Below are positions 54,021-62,794 of a stretch of 64,000 nt of DNA, in pieces. The translations under genes and the position numbers were made by a program. The DNA is from JANLTP01 sp031363055. GTDB taxonomy: Bacteria > Pseudomonadota > Gammaproteobacteria > Burkholderiales > Burkholderiaceae_E. Location: assembly GCA_031363055.1 (NCBI GenBank), contig JANLTP010000219.1, positions 1 to 64,000 of the forward strand, in the 5' to 3' direction. Numbering within the stretch: the first letter of the stretch is position 1; every line of letters begins with the position of its first letter. A model generated the notes under the pieces. It ran no database searches. It saw nothing but the letters and a program-made list of their open reading frames with translations, and was not told the origin of the DNA.

Positions 54021-54308
54021 CTATGGCGCCGATTGAAGTTCGGTGACGGTGTATTTGCCGTCATCCTTGATGGCCTTGAACTTGACCTTGTCGCCGGCCT
54101 TGAACTTCTCGAGCATCGCCCTGTCCTTGACCACAAAAACCATGGTCATGCCGGGCATGTCGAGGTTCTTTATTTCGCCGTGCTTGAGGGTGACCTTGCC
54201 GCCCTCCAGATCGATCTTGCGGATTTCGGCATCGGTCGTTTCGCTGGCTCCAGCGGAGCTACTCAGCAATATCGCAAGTCCGGTAAAAAGCAGTGCCTTG
54301 AGATTCAT
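54021..54308 (-). CDS. CusF-like periplasmic copper-binding protein
   Basis: 95 residues with signal peptide (ALLFTGLAILLSSSAGA) and a CusF fold: VTLKHGEIKNLDMPGMTMVF contains the His and two Met copper ligands, followed by LEKFKAGDKVKFKA. CusF hands Cu(I) to efflux systems. Close homology to the damaged segment at 57981-58077 shows that it is the intact copy of a duplicated gene. 12 bp downstream of the MCO/Spy remnant. Confidence 0.92.
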   Translation of the reverse strand: MNLKALLFTGLAILLSSSAGASETTDAEIRKIDLEGGKVTLKHGEIKNLDMPGMTMVFVVKDRAMLEKFKAGDKVKFKAIKDDGKYTVTELQSAP

Positions 54309-54319
54309 ACGATTTCCTT

Positions 54320-54592
54320 TTAATGACGATAACCAGTCGAGGGGTGCGAGTCGCCAGCTTGCGCACCGTCCTTAACGGAACCGCGCAACACGTTATATTG
54401 CTGCACTTGCTGCGCATTCAAGAGTGCGGTCTGCTGCAGATGAGTCTTCAAGTGATCGCCGCGCAGTTTCGCTTGCAAGGCACCCACCTGGCTGGTGACC
54501 CGATCGGCCGCCTTGGCTAGCCCCGCTTCGGCCTTGAAGCGCGCCGGTTCGGGAAGTGAACCGGTCCATTCGTAAGCGACTTCGCCGATCAT
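54320..54592 (-). pseudogene. fusion remnant: multicopper oxidase C-terminus joined to Spy-like protein
   Basis: First ~24 codons (GEVAYEWTGSLPEPARFKAE) match the C-terminal segment of the multicopper oxidase at 58819 (GEVAYEWTGPLAEPARFKAE). The rest, with LRGDHLKTHLQQTALLNAQQ and VQQYNVLRG, resembles the helical metal-sensing Spy/CnrX family. It reads as an open frame but has no signal peptide and begins inside another gene's remnant, so it is a deletion product rather than a working gene. Confidence 0.7.
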
Positions 54593-54604
54593 TTGGACGG
54601 ACTA

Positions 54605-54893
54605 AACAGTGGGTGGGGCGAAACCGAAATAAGCTGTGCGGCCGCGCGGCAGGAAAGTCAACATCCCGTGCGGAGTGGTCGAGAGGGATCGCAAACTCGC
54701 CGACCAGGACCTAGCTAGTGCAGCATGGCGCACAAGAATTGCGCTTGAACTGGCCGCTGCCGTGATTCTGGGTTGCATTCTGCGCGGAGTGATGATGAGT
54801 AGATTCCGACATTTTCTTTCATGCTCAAGAATTTAGCATACGTCCGACTTCATGAATTTGATACAAATCAACCTTCAATGTGTTGGGTGCAGA
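54605..54893 (-). pseudogene. remnants of patatin C-terminus and Cys/His-rich protein (second copper-island copy)
   Basis: At 54893-54825 a frame reads NTLKVDLYQIHEVGRMLNS and stops, matching the patatin C-terminus NTLKLDLYQPHKVGFMLDS at 62791. Directly after it (54812-54605) a frame reads STHHHSAQN, NSCAPCCTS, an in-frame TAG, then VLVGEFAIPLDHSA, matching the Cys/His-rich protein at 62324. The nucleotide similarity continues past the stop. The next 137 bp (54894-55030) show nothing. Confidence 0.8.
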
Positions 54894-55030
54894 GCACCAT
54901 CAGAATATAAGGCGGCAAACTTAGGTGAGTCTTAATGGGTACGGTGTAGTCGGTACGGTGTGTCGCTTGTTGATGTATTCGAATCGGGTGCCGACCGCAG
55001 CCGCAGTTCGGGCAGTGCTCAAGGTCGAGA

Positions 55031-57226
55031 TCACTGTCTTGTGATCGGAAACCATGACGGCTCGCCTTCACGCTCGCCACCCTGGCTGCCATTGCGGCCC
55101 ATTGATCTGCTCGATTGGGCACCGAGAATTCGAGTCTCCAATTGCCGCAGATAGTTCGTCGCTGCCGCCGGTGTCTCGAACTGACCGCCCAGCAACGTGC
55201 AGGGATTCACCAGTAGTCCGGAGAAGCGCGCCGACTGGCTGACCGTTTGGGCCAACTGCAGTGAATAGTCGAGCGAGCGCAGCGCGAGACTGTGCGACAT
55301 TGATGTCGGCGGCGTGAGCGATGTCTGGCAGGTCTTGATGAAAGTGCCGTCGGGCCGCGTGCCGGCGGCGTTCTCGACAACAAAGCCAAAGGCATCTGTC
55401 CTCTTCAGCGTGCGAAACCAGAATTGACGTTCGTCCGGCGTGCAGGCGTCGTTGAACGACATCGGCGCCATCGGCGGAAACTGGGCGGTGCTGTGGCAAC
55501 TCATGCAGGACGAATTTGGATTATCCACCGGGCCGTTCATGCGCATTTGGTACCCGCTGGCGAGCTCCTGACCATTTTGTCGACGCAAGGGCTCAGCATA
55601 GAGCGGCGCCGCGAACGAGAAAATCGAGGAACCACTGCGGACGCCTTGCTGGTCCATTATCACCGGCGTCGGTGCGACTGGACCTGTCCGGATCTCGTTA
55701 CCCCACATGAGGCCGACCGGCTGCATGCGGTCCCATGGCCGGCCAGTGGCCGAATCGCTTGACGAGGGTGCGCGATAGGAGAATGTGCCGAATACCCAGC
55801 CGGTCTCGGTAGCTCTTGGATCGCGAATGGCGACGTCCATCTGCAACAGATAGGCAAGCCGATTCTCGCCGTCGACGCTGATCACGGTTGTCGGAGTGCC
55901 TTTCAGCGCGTCTGGATGGTCGGCGAATACTTGCGGCGGTCCAAGCGTATAAAGTACCTTGAAGGCCACCGTGTGCAGCGGAAACCGGGCGGCGTCGATA
56001 TCCGCGAAATCTGCGCCCGGCGCCATATGCTTCCACACCTTGGCTACGGTGTTAGCGCCAATCACGTTGTAGTACGAGACCGCATAGTTCTCGACCGGCG
56101 CCGAGTTCGACATCAGAGTGTTCAACGGCAGGTGCCGTTCTCGGGTCATCCCTTGCCTGAACTCCCGGGTCGGCAAAGTCTCCTTGGCATTGCCCAGCGG
56201 GTCATAGTTCATGAGCGGTGCATGGAACCAATGCGTGCTCGCCTGAGCCGAGCGCCAGTTTGGAACGCCCGTGCGCAGGTAGTCATCACCGTAGATGTAG
56301 TTGCGCACCGCCAACATGTAGCTGTCGACGGTCATTTCATTTCGAAAATCGAACTGCATCCAAGGCGGTCCGTCAGGGCTGACAAACGCCGCCGACCAGG
56401 CCGGTGCTGCGCCCAGTGCCTGCTCGGTGCCCGGAAAATTTTGAGACAGCATGAAGCGGGCATCGGTCGGAATTCGGCGATCAGCGAGCGCCCGTTGAAA
56501 GGCCTGTTGATCGACCATGTAGTCGGGGAATCGGGCGCTGCACTGGGCCACCTGTACCGGCCCGGTCGCAGGCTTGACCTGCGACGCATCGATCGGCAGT
56601 CCCCAAGCGTTGACAGTAAGGCAGTTTGAAAGTTCGGCGCAACCCGAAGTCTTGTAAGCCGCGTACGGGTCGCTTTTTGCCACGCCACCGGTATAGGTCA
56701 CCATGCAATTCGGACCGTTGCAAAACAGATAGTACCCTTTCGAAAGCTTGGTTCGAGGGTCGTCCTCCGTCACGAGGGGCAGAGCATCATGATGGAGCGC
56801 AGATTGGTTCGGGTTCAGCGTAACCGGGTTGACCGTACCGGGGATCGGTACCTCACGCCAGTGATAACCGGCCAACAGAATGTGCGTTCGCAGCGTGTCT
56901 CGAAAACTCGTCGAAGCGACTGGACCGTAGTAGCACCTGATATCTACCTGCTGACCCGTGTGTACGAGGACTATCATTCCACTGGCATCTTCGATAGTGG
57001 CAAGCTGAGCGAGATTCCCCCCGAATTCCAGGCGGCCCCGGAAGCCACTGCTTTCAAGGAGCGTAGGATCGGCCGACGACGGGGTGAAGGTCGAAGGCTT
57101 CGGACACCTGAGCGACGGCGGTGTGGGCTGGGCGTGCACCGTAACTGCCCATGCGCTGCCCAAAATCGTCAGTATCACGGCGACCAGGGTTCGGGCATAA
57201 ACTACGCAAGCATTTGTTGACTTCAT
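55031..57226 (-). CDS. large exported protein with one CxxCH haem motif, unrecognised
   Basis: 731 residues with a signal peptide (TLVAVILTILGSAWAVTVHAQ). A single cytochrome c motif SSCMSCHSTAQFPPM lies near residue 590; many additional cysteines (IRCYYGP, FCNGPNCMV, SGCAELSNC) could form disulfides or bind metal. No family recognised. It resembles large secreted monohaem proteins only in general layout. It sits between the two halves of the copper island and has its own upstream inverted repeat, so it may be an insertion into the island. Confidence 0.75.
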   Translation of the reverse strand: MKSTNACVVYARTLVAVILTILGSAWAVTVHAQPTPPSLRCPKPSTFTPSSADPTLLESSGFRGRLEFGGNLAQLATIEDASGMIVLVHTGQQVDIRCYYGPVASTSFRDTLRTHILLAGYHWREVPIPGTVNPVTLNPNQSALHHDALPLVTEDDPRTKLSKGYYLFCNGPNCMVTYTGGVAKSDPYAAYKTSGCAELSNCLTVNAWGLPIDASQVKPATGPVQVAQCSARFPDYMVDQQAFQRALADRRIPTDARFMLSQNFPGTEQALGAAPAWSAAFVSPDGPPWMQFDFRNEMTVDSYMLAVRNYIYGDDYLRTGVPNWRSAQASTHWFHAPLMNYDPLGNAKETLPTREFRQGMTRERHLPLNTLMSNSAPVENYAVSYYNVIGANTVAKVWKHMAPGADFADIDAARFPLHTVAFKVLYTLGPPQVFADHPDALKGTPTTVISVDGENRLAYLLQMDVAIRDPRATETGWVFGTFSYRAPSSSDSATGRPWDRMQPVGLMWGNEIRTGPVAPTPVIMDQQGVRSGSSIFSFAAPLYAEPLRRQNGQELASGYQMRMNGPVDNPNSSCMSCHSTAQFPPMAPMSFNDACTPDERQFWFRTLKRTDAFGFVVENAAGTRPDGTFIKTCQTSLTPPTSMSHSLALRSLDYSLQLAQTVSQSARFSGLLVNPCTLLGGQFETPAAATNYLRQLETRILGAQSSRSMGRNGSQGGEREGEPSWFPITRQ

Positions 57227-57279
57227 CGCGGACCCTTAGGGTTATGCATAGTCTGAATTTGTTGTGAAAGAACTCACTG

Positions 57280-57294
57280 ATACTCAAAGAGTAT
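57280..57294. promoter_or_regulatory. inverted repeat ATACTC-AAA-GAGTAT upstream of the CxxCH gene
   Basis: Perfect 6-bp arms with a 3-nt spacer, 54 bp upstream of the ATG at 57226, in a 234-bp A/T-richer gap (57227-57460). Candidate operator. It does not match the CueR or CopR sites I know. No other feature seen in this gap. Confidence 0.4.
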
Positions 57295-57460
57295 TGTTGC
57301 TTTAACTGGGCTGGGCGGCAAGTGCCAGTCTTTCCCATGTCAGTCTTTCCCAATGGCAAATGAGACTGAACGGGCAGGCGTGATTGCAACCGGATAGACA
57401 TCATGGTCGCACGGTGATCGGGAGGCCGGTCTCCGAGGACGCAGGTTTGGATGTTCACAA

Positions 57461-57772
57461 TTAACGACTGTCACTATGTTGTGGCGCCGGGTTGCAGCGC
57501 CCGAGCTTCTCAAACCAGTAAACAATATTGCCGACAATGACGATGCTGCCTGAGATGACGGCGCTAGCCGCTGCCGTTGCGCCGGCTGCGACCAGCAGTG
57601 CCGCGCAACCCTGGTTATTACATCCCGCAATACCGGCAATCTGAATCGGTGCAAGCTCCATTTGTCTGGACATGACTCGACACTCGGCGTCGTAAACCTC
57701 GGTCGTAACGGGCACCAAAACGCACGCGGGCAGCAGAGCGGCCAGAACAAGGACCACGATGCGTTTTTTCAT
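57461..57772 (-). CDS. small lipoprotein, hypothetical
   Basis: 103 residues: signal peptide with lipobox LPAC (Cys17), then a short mature part with Cys residues (DAECRVMS, AGCNNQGCAALL) and one further hydrophobic stretch (AAASAVISGSIVIVGNIVYWF). No family recognised. Starts 3 bp after the 47-residue membrane protein, so they form a pair. Poly-T after ATG gives MKKRIVVLV, a typical lipoprotein start. Confidence 0.65.
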   Translation of the reverse strand: MKKRIVVLVLAALLPACVLVPVTTEVYDAECRVMSRQMELAPIQIAGIAGCNNQGCAALLVAAGATAAASAVISGSIVIVGNIVYWFEKLGRCNPAPQHSDSR

Positions 57773-57775
57773 TGA

Positions 57776-57919
57776 TTACGGCAATTCAGCCAAGACAGGA
57801 ATCAATACGTAATAGGCGTTCAGCAGATGATGACCGGTGACGATCAGTACCCCGAGGACAACGAGCATCAAGCGCAGGACTCGCCTGGAGCGGCTGGATT
57901 GTTTCAGTTGACTAATCAT
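57776..57919 (-). CDS. 47-residue single-pass membrane protein
   Basis: Open frame MISQLKQSSRSRRVLRL, then helix MLVVLGVLIVTGHHLLNAYYV and end LAELP at TAA 57776-57778. It lies 3 bp before the lipoprotein ATG, so coupling is likely, although the ribosome site is weak. A His-His in the helix region could bind metal in this copper island. Too short for a family call. Confidence 0.5.
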   Translation of the reverse strand: MISQLKQSSRSRRVLRLMLVVLGVLIVTGHHLLNAYYVLIPVLAELP

Positions 57920-57980
57920 GGGGTAATTCAATGCGGTGAGTTGGCGCTTCCACCGCGATGGTTCTCACCAAAACACAACA

Positions 57981-58077
57981 CTAGTTCGCAGGCTGGAGTT
58001 CAGTTACGATGTACTTGCCGCTATCGTTTACTGCCTTGAACTTTATCTTGTCGCCAGGCTTGAGTTTCTCGAACCTC
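57981..58077 (-). pseudogene. CusF domain C-terminal remnant
   Basis: A frame reading RFEKLKPGDKIKFKAVNDSG then KYIVTELQPAN and TAG. It matches the end of the intact CusF (LEKFKAGDKVKFKAIKDDG, TVTELQSAP). The overlapping cupredoxin frame ends in EVRETQAWRQDK instead, so the CusF domain that normally follows this cupredoxin lost its metal-binding middle and its frame. Confidence 0.7.
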
Positions 58078-58653
58078 TCCCTCGGCCATGTCGGTCGGCG
58101 TCGTTTTCTGAACCAATTTCACGCTGCTCGTCGCAAGGATCCTTGGTGCCGCTTCGACATTGTTAGGCACTTGCTTGGCCGTACTGCCAACCAAAATTGC
58201 GCCTTTCATGCCAGCCTCATAATGGCCTGGTTGCAGACACGCAAAATTCACTTTTCCGTTTTGCGAAAACTGCCAGAGAATTTTTCCAGACCGACCGGCC
58301 TGGACGCTTACCTGATTGTCGTCGGCGTGTTCCATCTCTGGATTCTTTTTCATTAACTCGTTGTGTTCCTTGAGTTCCTGTTCAGTGCCCAGAACCATTT
58401 CGTGTTTGATCTTGCCTATGTTCTTCACGACAAACCGAATAGTCTCGTCTTTGCGCACTCGAATGCTCGACGGAGTAAATCGCATGTCATCGGACATGGT
58501 TAACGTCACCGTACGATTGACTTTAGCCGGCTTGCCAGGTTGCCCGATTGCACTTATTTCAGGTTGATGTCCCTGGGTGTGATTGCCAGTTGCGCTAGCG
58601 GTGGCAGTCAAAAGGGATACGAAAATTGCTATCAGGAGTATTTGGGGTTTCAT
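58021..58653 (-). CDS. cupredoxin (plastocyanin/azurin-like) with broken CusF tail
   Basis: 210 residues: signal peptide, then a cupredoxin domain with MRFTPSSIRVRKDETIRF, NIGKIKHEMVLG (first His) and VNFACLQPGHYEAGM, where Cys, His and Met are the type 1 copper ligands. A long His/Met-rich loop (MKKNPEMEHADD) lies between. After residue ~175 the protein should enter a CusF domain (TDMAEGEVR) but shifts frame and ends with unrelated residues. The cupredoxin half looks intact and could still carry copper. Confidence 0.85.
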   Translation of the reverse strand: MKPQILLIAIFVSLLTATASATGNHTQGHQPEISAIGQPGKPAKVNRTVTLTMSDDMRFTPSSIRVRKDETIRFVVKNIGKIKHEMVLGTEQELKEHNELMKKNPEMEHADDNQVSVQAGRSGKILWQFSQNGKVNFACLQPGHYEAGMKGAILVGSTAKQVPNNVEAAPRILATSSVKLVQKTTPTDMAEGEVRETQAWRQDKVQGSKR

Positions 58654-58689
58654 ATGATTTCCAATATATGCCTCTTAACCGATCATTCA

Positions 58690-58818
58690 GTTAACGGCCG
58701 AAAGTTTCAATTCAATGACGATAACCGCTCTATGCATGGACACTTCGCTCGCGTGCACCAATGGCTTGCAGGACGTTGCTCAGGTCACCGCGCAACACGC
58801 TGTATTGGCGAATTTTGA
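58690..58818 (-). pseudogene. Spy-like gene remnant after the multicopper oxidase
   Basis: Immediately after the oxidase TAG, a frame reads IRQYSVLRGDLSNVLQ, comparable to VQQYNVLRGSVKDG in the remnant at 54320. Both are followed by the shared nucleotides GGTTATCGTCATT. The 5' part of the gene is absent. This confirms that the two loci derive from one duplicated segment. Confidence 0.6.
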
Positions 58819-60240
58819 CTAATGACCGGAGTGACCGGAATTACCTTGCGGCTTGCGAACCTGTACTTCCATCTCCTGTTTGGGCTTGACGAGCCTTGGC
58901 ATGGATTGCCCCGCTTCAGCTTTGAAGCGCGCCGGTTCGGCCAGCGGACCGGTCCATTCGTAGGCGACCTCGCCGGCCGGATGTTTGTACCAACCGGGAT
59001 CCTTGTAGTCGCCCGCTTTCTGGTCCTTGCGCACCTTCAGCATCGAGAACATGCCACCCATCTCGACCGAACCGAACGGGCCTTCACCGGTCATCATGGC
59101 GATGGTGTTATCCGGTAGCGGCATCTCCATCTCCGCCATATCGGCCATGCCGCGCTCGCTCATCGCCATGTAGTCCGGAATGAAGTTGGTGATCTTCTTG
59201 GTCAAGCCGCGATGATCGACGCCAATCATGGTCGGTACATCATGTCCCATGGCGTTCATGGTGTGATGGCTCTTGTGGCAATGAAATGCCCAATCGCCTT
59301 CCTCGTCGGCCAGAAACTCGATCTGGCGCATCTGACCGACGGCGATATCGGTCGTGACTTCGGGCCAGCGCGAGCCCTTGGGCGTCGGCCCGCCGTCGGT
59401 GCCTGAGACTACGAACTCGTGACCATGCAAGTGAATTGGGTGATTGGTCATCGTCAAATTACCGATGCGTATGCGCACCTTGTCGCTCAGGCGAACGTTG
59501 AGGGAATCGATGCCTGGAAAGATTCGGCTGTTCCATGACCACAGGTTAAAGTCGAGCATGGTCATGATCTTCGGCGTATAACTTCCGGGGTCTATGTCGT
59601 AGGCGTTCAGCAGAAAGCAGAAGTCGCGGTTTACCTCGTCGATCAGCGGGTGTTTTGCCTTCGGATGGGTCACCCAGAATCCCATCATGCCCATCGCCAT
59701 CTGCGTCATTTCATCGGCATGTGGGTGATACATGAAGGTGCCGGGGCGGCGTGCCACAAACTCATACACAAACGTCTTGCCCGGCTGGATCGATTTCTGG
59801 GTCAGGCCGGAAACACCATCCATTCCGTTAGGCAGTCGTTGTCCATGCCAATGCACACTCGTATGCTCTGGCAGCTTGTTGGTCACAAACATTCGCACGC
59901 GATCGCCCTCCACCACCTCGATCGTTGGCCCTGGCGATTGTCCGTTGTACCCCCACAAATGCGCCTTCATGCCTTTCGCCATTTCGCGCACCACCGGCTC
60001 GGCGACCAGGTGAAACTCCTTGATGCCGTTATTCATGCGCCAGGGCAGGGTCCAGCCATTGAGCGTGACCACCGGGTTGTAGGGTCGGCCACTATTCGGC
60101 AGTAACGGCGGCATGGTGTCTGGTTTGGTTTGCATCACCGGCTCCGGCAGCGCGGCCATGGCGACCCTGCTGACGGCGACAGCGCTGACGGCGGTGGTCA
60201 GCGCGCCCGCGCCACGCAGAAAATTACGTCTTGTGTTCAT
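58819..60240 (-). CDS. multicopper oxidase, Tat-exported (CopA/PcoA/CumA-like)
   Basis: 473 residues. Tat signal TRRNFLRGAGAL. Copper motifs: SVHWHGQRLPNG, TFMYHPHADEMTQ, HPIHLHGHEFVV and DWAFHCHKSHHTMNAMGH, giving the type 1 Cys-His-Met/Leu and trinuclear His set. Met-rich segments near the end (SERGMADMAEMEMPLPD) suit Cu(I) oxidation in the periplasm. It is intact. Its last 24 codons are duplicated at 54320. Downstream of the TolC gene by 30 bp. Confidence 0.93.
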   Translation of the reverse strand: MNTRRNFLRGAGALTTAVSAVAVSRVAMAALPEPVMQTKPDTMPPLLPNSGRPYNPVVTLNGWTLPWRMNNGIKEFHLVAEPVVREMAKGMKAHLWGYNGQSPGPTIEVVEGDRVRMFVTNKLPEHTSVHWHGQRLPNGMDGVSGLTQKSIQPGKTFVYEFVARRPGTFMYHPHADEMTQMAMGMMGFWVTHPKAKHPLIDEVNRDFCFLLNAYDIDPGSYTPKIMTMLDFNLWSWNSRIFPGIDSLNVRLSDKVRIRIGNLTMTNHPIHLHGHEFVVSGTDGGPTPKGSRWPEVTTDIAVGQMRQIEFLADEEGDWAFHCHKSHHTMNAMGHDVPTMIGVDHRGLTKKITNFIPDYMAMSERGMADMAEMEMPLPDNTIAMMTGEGPFGSVEMGGMFSMLKVRKDQKAGDYKDPGWYKHPAGEVAYEWTGPLAEPARFKAEAGQSMPRLVKPKQEMEVQVRKPQGNSGHSGH

Positions 60241-60270
60241 CGTGATTACTCTTTACGTTCATGACTATTT

Positions 60271-61746
60271 TCAGTGACCGGCTGCGGCTGCGGGTTCGCT
60301 AGCCGTAGCCGAGATAGCCGAAATATTGGGTTTGCCGATCAACGACATTTCAAGGTCGGCTTGGGCGATCCAGAAGTCGCGCAACGCCTCGATGTAGCTG
60401 TTGACGCTGGTAATTTGCGAGCGTGCGTCGGCCAGCAACTCGAACACGCCAATCAGCATGCCGTTGTAGCGCAGCAAGTTTTCATCACTGATGCGTTTAC
60501 GAATCGGTACTACCTCGTCGCGGTAGTGGCGCGCCAGCTCATAACTCGAGCGGTAGCCGTGGTAAGCCTGCCGTACTTCAGAGCGCGCATTGATCGCGGC
60601 TTCGGCGGCGAGATCAATCGCCTGCATGTACTGTGCTTCGGCACGCGCCACACGGGCACCGCCCCAATCGAACAGCGGCAGCTCGAACGACACTTCGTAG
60701 CCCTTCTTGTAGCCACTGTCGCGGGCGCCTTCGAGTACCCGGGCTGGCCCGATCTCCAACACGTTGATGAACCGCGTGGTTTTGGTCAGACCGAGATTTT
60801 TCGCCAGCGTCTCGACCTGCGCTCGAACGTTTTGCAGATCGAGGCGCTGTGCGATCGCCATCTGTTCGACATCCGGCCGATCGGTGGCAGCGTTAGGCAG
60901 ATCAGGCAAGCGCGGCGGCAATTCAAAGGTCGTCTGTTGACTCCATACGCCCATCATGCGAATCAGACGTTCGCGGGCCATCACGGCAGACTGTTCAGCG
61001 GTTGCACGCTTGAGGGCCGCGTCGGCATAAAACCCTTGTTCACGCGCTTGCTGCAACTTGCTCCAGTTACCCACCTGAGCCATGCGGCGAGCCAGCTCCG
61101 CACCCGCGTCGGCTGCCTGCAATACTTGCTGCGCATAACGGACCGACTCCTGCGCCGCTACTGCAACGTAGTAGGCCTTACGCGTCTCGGAAGCCAAGCG
61201 CAACATTTCCAGACCCACCGAGCGTTGCGTTTGCTCGAACCGACGCTGCTCGATACCGGTTCGCAACGGCATTGTTACCAGTGAGAAAATATTGAAGGTC
61301 AGCGCTTGCTCGATTTTGAACTCGCGAATCCCGTTCTCAGCTTTGCTCGCGCGAAGCATCGAGAAATGCGGGTTCGGCAATCGACCGGCCTGAACAAGAT
61401 CCGCTTCGCTAATGCTGAGTTCGGCAAAGGCAGCCTGCAGCCCTCGATTGTTGAGCAGGGCGACTTGCACGGCATCATCAACCGACAGGGGTTTGGCGAG
61501 CAACTCGGCGACCCGCTTGGCGATCGTCTCCCGATCGGCATCGGTCCGGCCCCAGGCGAGTTCCTGGCCAAGCCGCTCGCGGGCAATCGTCGACACGGGT
61601 GCAAAGCCCCCATCGGTCGAAAAGGAGGCGCAGCCAGAAATCAACAGCAGTACCAGCGATACGCTTGCTAACGAGACCTGCCGTACGCTCAGTCGTTGCG
61701 CGCGAATTTGCCGCCCGCGAGTTAGGAACAAATCAGCGCCGATCAT
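60271..61746 (-). CDS. TolC/CusC-family outer membrane lipoprotein
   Basis: 491 residues with lipobox ISGC and an outer membrane efflux channel fold of two repeated helical hairpins (DAVQVALLNNRGLQAAFAEL and the second repeat with QRLDLQNVRAQVETLAKNLG). In copper islands this channel works with RND pumps such as the one partly seen at the right edge. Start ATG 61746 overlaps the preceding stop (ATGA). Confidence 0.92.
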   Translation of the reverse strand: MIGADLFLTRGRQIRAQRLSVRQVSLASVSLVLLLISGCASFSTDGGFAPVSTIARERLGQELAWGRTDADRETIAKRVAELLAKPLSVDDAVQVALLNNRGLQAAFAELSISEADLVQAGRLPNPHFSMLRASKAENGIREFKIEQALTFNIFSLVTMPLRTGIEQRRFEQTQRSVGLEMLRLASETRKAYYVAVAAQESVRYAQQVLQAADAGAELARRMAQVGNWSKLQQAREQGFYADAALKRATAEQSAVMARERLIRMMGVWSQQTTFELPPRLPDLPNAATDRPDVEQMAIAQRLDLQNVRAQVETLAKNLGLTKTTRFINVLEIGPARVLEGARDSGYKKGYEVSFELPLFDWGGARVARAEAQYMQAIDLAAEAAINARSEVRQAYHGYRSSYELARHYRDEVVPIRKRISDENLLRYNGMLIGVFELLADARSQITSVNSYIEALRDFWIAQADLEMSLIGKPNISAISATASEPAAAAGH

Positions 61747-62180
61747 TTGTGACCTCCGTGACCTGCGCCTGACCCGCCCTGACCCGGCGGCGCAGCGGGC
61801 ACTGTGGGCGCGGACGGAGCGGTTTGCTGCTTGGCGGGCGAAGCGGCTGGGGGCGAAGCGGCTGGGGGCGAAGCGGATGGAAGCGACCCCGTTGCAGTCG
61901 AGCCGGCGTCGGGTGCGTCACCCTGGGCGGCCTCGCGGGCATAAACTCGCCAGCCGCCAATGCGGCCGACCAGATCGTTACTCTCTTTCCAAGGCGAAAT
62001 CGGTTCATCGCGCATGTTTCGGTAACCATCGAAGGCAGAGCGGTATTTTGTCGCTGGTATCGCGACCGACGGGTCGTTGGGATCGGAGTGACGTTTAGAG
62101 ATAGTGGATTGCGCTTGTAGTGATGTGACACAGAGCAGCAATCCCGCCGCGGCAAACTGGCGAAACGGGGGAAGCTTCAT
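61743..62180 (-). CDS. exported copper-island protein with Pro/Ala-rich tail, hypothetical
   Basis: 145 residues from ATG 62180 (GAGGA 5 nt upstream): signal peptide, then KYRSAFDGYRNMRDEPISPWKESND and GGWRVYAREA, recognised as a short conserved protein found in copper clusters but without known function. The C-terminal half is a Pro/Ala/Ser tail partly coded by the tandem repeat at 61836-61880, ending GAGHGGHK. Overlaps the TolC start. Confidence 0.75.
   Translation of the reverse strand: MKLPPFRQFAAAGLLLCVTSLQAQSTISKRHSDPNDPSVAIPATKYRSAFDGYRNMRDEPISPWKESNDLVGRIGGWRVYAREAAQGDAPDAGSTATGSLPSASPPAASPPAASPAKQQTAPSAPTVPAAPPGQGGSGAGHGGHK
61836..61880. repeat. short tandem repeat of about 15 bp in the exported protein gene
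   Basis: GGCGAAGCGGCTGGG occurs twice in succession, followed by a partial third unit. It encodes ASPPA repeats on the minus strand. Such in-frame repeats can change length between strains. Confidence 0.6.
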
Positions 62181-62323
62181 GAAATCCTCAAATGGCAAAG
62201 TTGCGTGGCCGACGCGAAGTCATCGCGGCGGGAACGATCATTTTGACAAACTAAACGGTGGGTGCGGCGGAAACGTCATAGACAGTGCGGCCGAGTGGCC
62301 GAGCCGTCAACCGTGTGCCGAAG

Positions 62324-62794
62324 TCAGGCAGCGATGTTTCGAGGAGGGCGGTCGAAGGTACTCGAGTGGGCAGGCCAGTGCAGCGGCTGCACGGCCGGAA
62401 AATCAGCATCCAATGCGGAGTTGTCGATATGAATCGCAAACTCGCCGACCAGAACTAAACCCGTACAACATGGCGCACAAGAGTTGCACTTGGACTGGGC
62501 ACTGTGATGAACTGAGCTCAGGGACGAAGCGTCGTCCGATGAAACCTCTCTGGAGGCAATATCGGATGAAGATTGCGGCAACGCGGATTCGTGAGCGTTG
62601 CCGCGATCGTGCGTTCCGTAGTTCGAAGAGTGATGATGGGCGGATTCCGACGTTCCTGCCGGTTGAGGCGTCGAGCCAAGCATACGATGGTGGCTCGGGC
62701 CGCAAGCCAACGTGCGGGTTGATGCGATCGCTTGAAAAGGGATCGCAAAAATCAACACACAAGCAAAAAATGCTCGCCAATTCGTAAATTTCAT
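62324..62794 (-). CDS. Cys/His-rich exported protein of the copper island
   Basis: 156 residues: signal peptide (CVLIFAIPFQAIA), a His/Ser-rich middle (SAHHHSSNYGTHD) and a cysteine cluster KCNSCAPCCTG, ending RPPRNIAA. A conserved hypothetical type in copper-resistance clusters; the Cys and His clusters suggest metal binding. Start overlaps the patatin stop (ATGA). A damaged duplicate lies at 54605-54812. Confidence 0.8.
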   Translation of the reverse strand: MKFTNWRAFFACVLIFAIPFQAIASTRTLACGPSHHRMLGSTPQPAGTSESAHHHSSNYGTHDRGNAHESALPQSSSDIASREVSSDDASSLSSVHHSAQSKCNSCAPCCTGLVLVGEFAIHIDNSALDADFPAVQPLHWPAHSSTFDRPPRNIAA

